Origin: Hymenobacter sp. 15J16-1T3B
GTDB taxonomy: Bacteria > Bacteroidota > Bacteroidia > Cytophagales > Hymenobacteraceae
Direction of reading: 5' to 3'
Assembly (NCBI RefSeq): GCF_020711235.1
Contig: NZ_JAJFAV010000002.1
Location: 1-64,000, forward strand
Length of the DNA stretch: 64,000 nucleotides
Shown here: one piece after another, positions 63,351-64,000 of the stretch
Position numbering within the stretch: the stretch's first letter is position 1
Layout: every line of letters starts with the position of its first letter
Translations under genes and position numbers: made by a program
The notes under the pieces: model-generated
Seen by the model: only the letters and a program-made list of their open reading frames with translations
Told to the model about the DNA's origin: nothing
The model's database searches: none

Positions 63351-63983
63351 ATGGTTCCTGTTAAGCACGTTTATATTATTCCGCGTTGGGGCGGCAACAG
63401 TTGCAGCGACTGGTACCCGTGGTTGAAACAGCAGCTTGAAGCTGCTTCCACCGAAGACCACTGCCGCTACGAAGTGCAGCCCCTGGACATGCCCGCTTGG
63501 CAGATTCCCACCGTTAGCAACGCGGTGGACTACCTGGCGGAAATGCTGCCGGTCGAACGACTGCGCCGCGAAGAAACCTACCTCGTAGGCCACAGCGTGG
63601 GCTGCCTGGCCATTCTGCACCACCTTGCTGAAATCAACAAGCAAGACCCGGCGGTGCGGGTGGGTGGCGTGCTCTGCGTGGCCGGTTGGTTTCTCATCGA
63701 CAATCCCTGGCAGGACATCCTGAACTGGATGAACGCGCCGGTGGATTACGAGCGGGCCCGCCGCACCATTCCCGACGACAAACTGGTGGTCATGCTTTCG
63801 GACGACGACCCGTATACCACGGGTTATCAGCAAAACGAAAAGCTGTGGCTGGAGCGCCTGCAGGCCCGCGTCAACATCCTGCCGGGCCGGCAGCACTTCA
63901 GCTCCGAACTGGACCCGGACGTGTGCGACGCCATCCGCGACATGACCGGCGCCTTTCTGCCGCCCTGGCTGGCGCGCGCGTAG
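63351..63983 (+). CDS. RBBP9/YdeN-type alpha/beta hydrolase, copy 2
   Basis: A 210-residue paralogue of the preceding gene with the same triad: Ser in VGHSVGCLAIL, Asp in VMLSDDDPYT, His in LPGRQHFSSELD. Differences concentrate in the region after the first helix (WQIPTVSNAVDYLAEMLP) and at the C-terminus (FLPPWLARA here). The conserved core suggests selection to keep both active. The upstream DNA of the two copies is unrelated, so they are probably expressed under different conditions. Confidence 0.9.
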   Translation: MVPVKHVYIIPRWGGNSCSDWYPWLKQQLEAASTEDHCRYEVQPLDMPAWQIPTVSNAVDYLAEMLPVERLRREETYLVGHSVGCLAILHHLAEINKQDPAVRVGGVLCVAGWFLIDNPWQDILNWMNAPVDYERARRTIPDDKLVVMLSDDDPYTTGYQQNEKLWLERLQARVNILPGRQHFSSELDPDVCDAIRDMTGAFLPPWLARA

Positions 63984-64000
63984 CCCAGGCGGCCCGGAAT

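Overview
The window looks like chromosome of a high-GC, aerobic Bacteroidota bacterium close to Hymenobacter (Cytophagales, Hymenobacteraceae). Six large secreted proteins end in Type IX secretion (T9SS) sorting domains (YPNP start, GVYLLRL-type end). Start codons lack Shine-Dalgarno sequences, several promoters fit the Bacteroidota TTTG / TAnnTTTG pattern, and the TamB/TamA pair, DUF1800/DUF1501 pair and glycine-rich surface proteins are typical of that group. The genus is inferred from gene style, not from a marker gene. I found no rRNA, tRNA, CRISPR array, transposase or prophage.

Layout. 0-8 kb: a thioredoxin-reductase-like flavoprotein, a giant beta-helix T9SS protein with an internal duplication, and an amylomaltase (malQ). 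8-16 kb: a TamB-like and a TamA/BamA-like lipoprotein, a two-gene envelope module. 16-22 kb (minus strand): a serine hydrolase behind a double palindromic operator, a cell-wall amidase, a predicted outer-membrane protein, a small lipoprotein, a TonB-domain protein and a TPR protein. 22-27.5 kb: metH then metF, led by a clear SAM-I riboswitch, with a long inverted repeat between the two genes. 27.6-33.3 kb: two T9SS proteins (one glycine-rich, one PNGase F-like), a 44-residue CWKGY protein and a PA14-OmpA protein. 33.5-40.3 kb: an Old Yellow Enzyme, an AT-rich orphan gene, then an SDR / gluconate-dehydrogenase-subunit-3-like / GMC oxidoreductase / GH1-like cluster that suggests sugar oxidation. 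40.3-48.5 kb: a T9SS protein, a catalase and OxyR divergent pair, DUF5996, an alpha/beta hydrolase, an SRAP (HMCES/YedK) protein and two tiny secreted Lys/Arg-tailed proteins. 48.6-56.1 kb: a small membrane protein, the DUF1800-DUF1501 pair and a 1,093-residue beta-propeller-like T9SS protein. 56-64 kb: an enoyl-CoA hydratase-family protein, ispD, a pentapeptide-periodic protein, queA, a MacB/FtsX-type permease, a LOG-family protein and a tandem pair of RBBP9/YdeN-type hydrolases.

The most unusual signal is not a protein. Five intergenic regions (about 13.4, 36.4, 37.1, 50.8 and 59.8 kb) carry imperfect inverted repeats whose arms are degenerate tandem octamers. Four share the octad GTGAANNN/YTCACNNN; the fifth keeps the 8-base period but uses another octad. 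In each case the purine-rich arm follows or precedes the upstream gene end and the pyrimidine-rich arm lies close to the next gene's start. In one, every arm mismatch becomes a G-U wobble in RNA. I know of no named family with this architecture. Also worth attention are a perfect 42-bp palindrome between the duplicated hydrolase genes and a two-copy 16-bp palindrome spaced exactly 21 bp.
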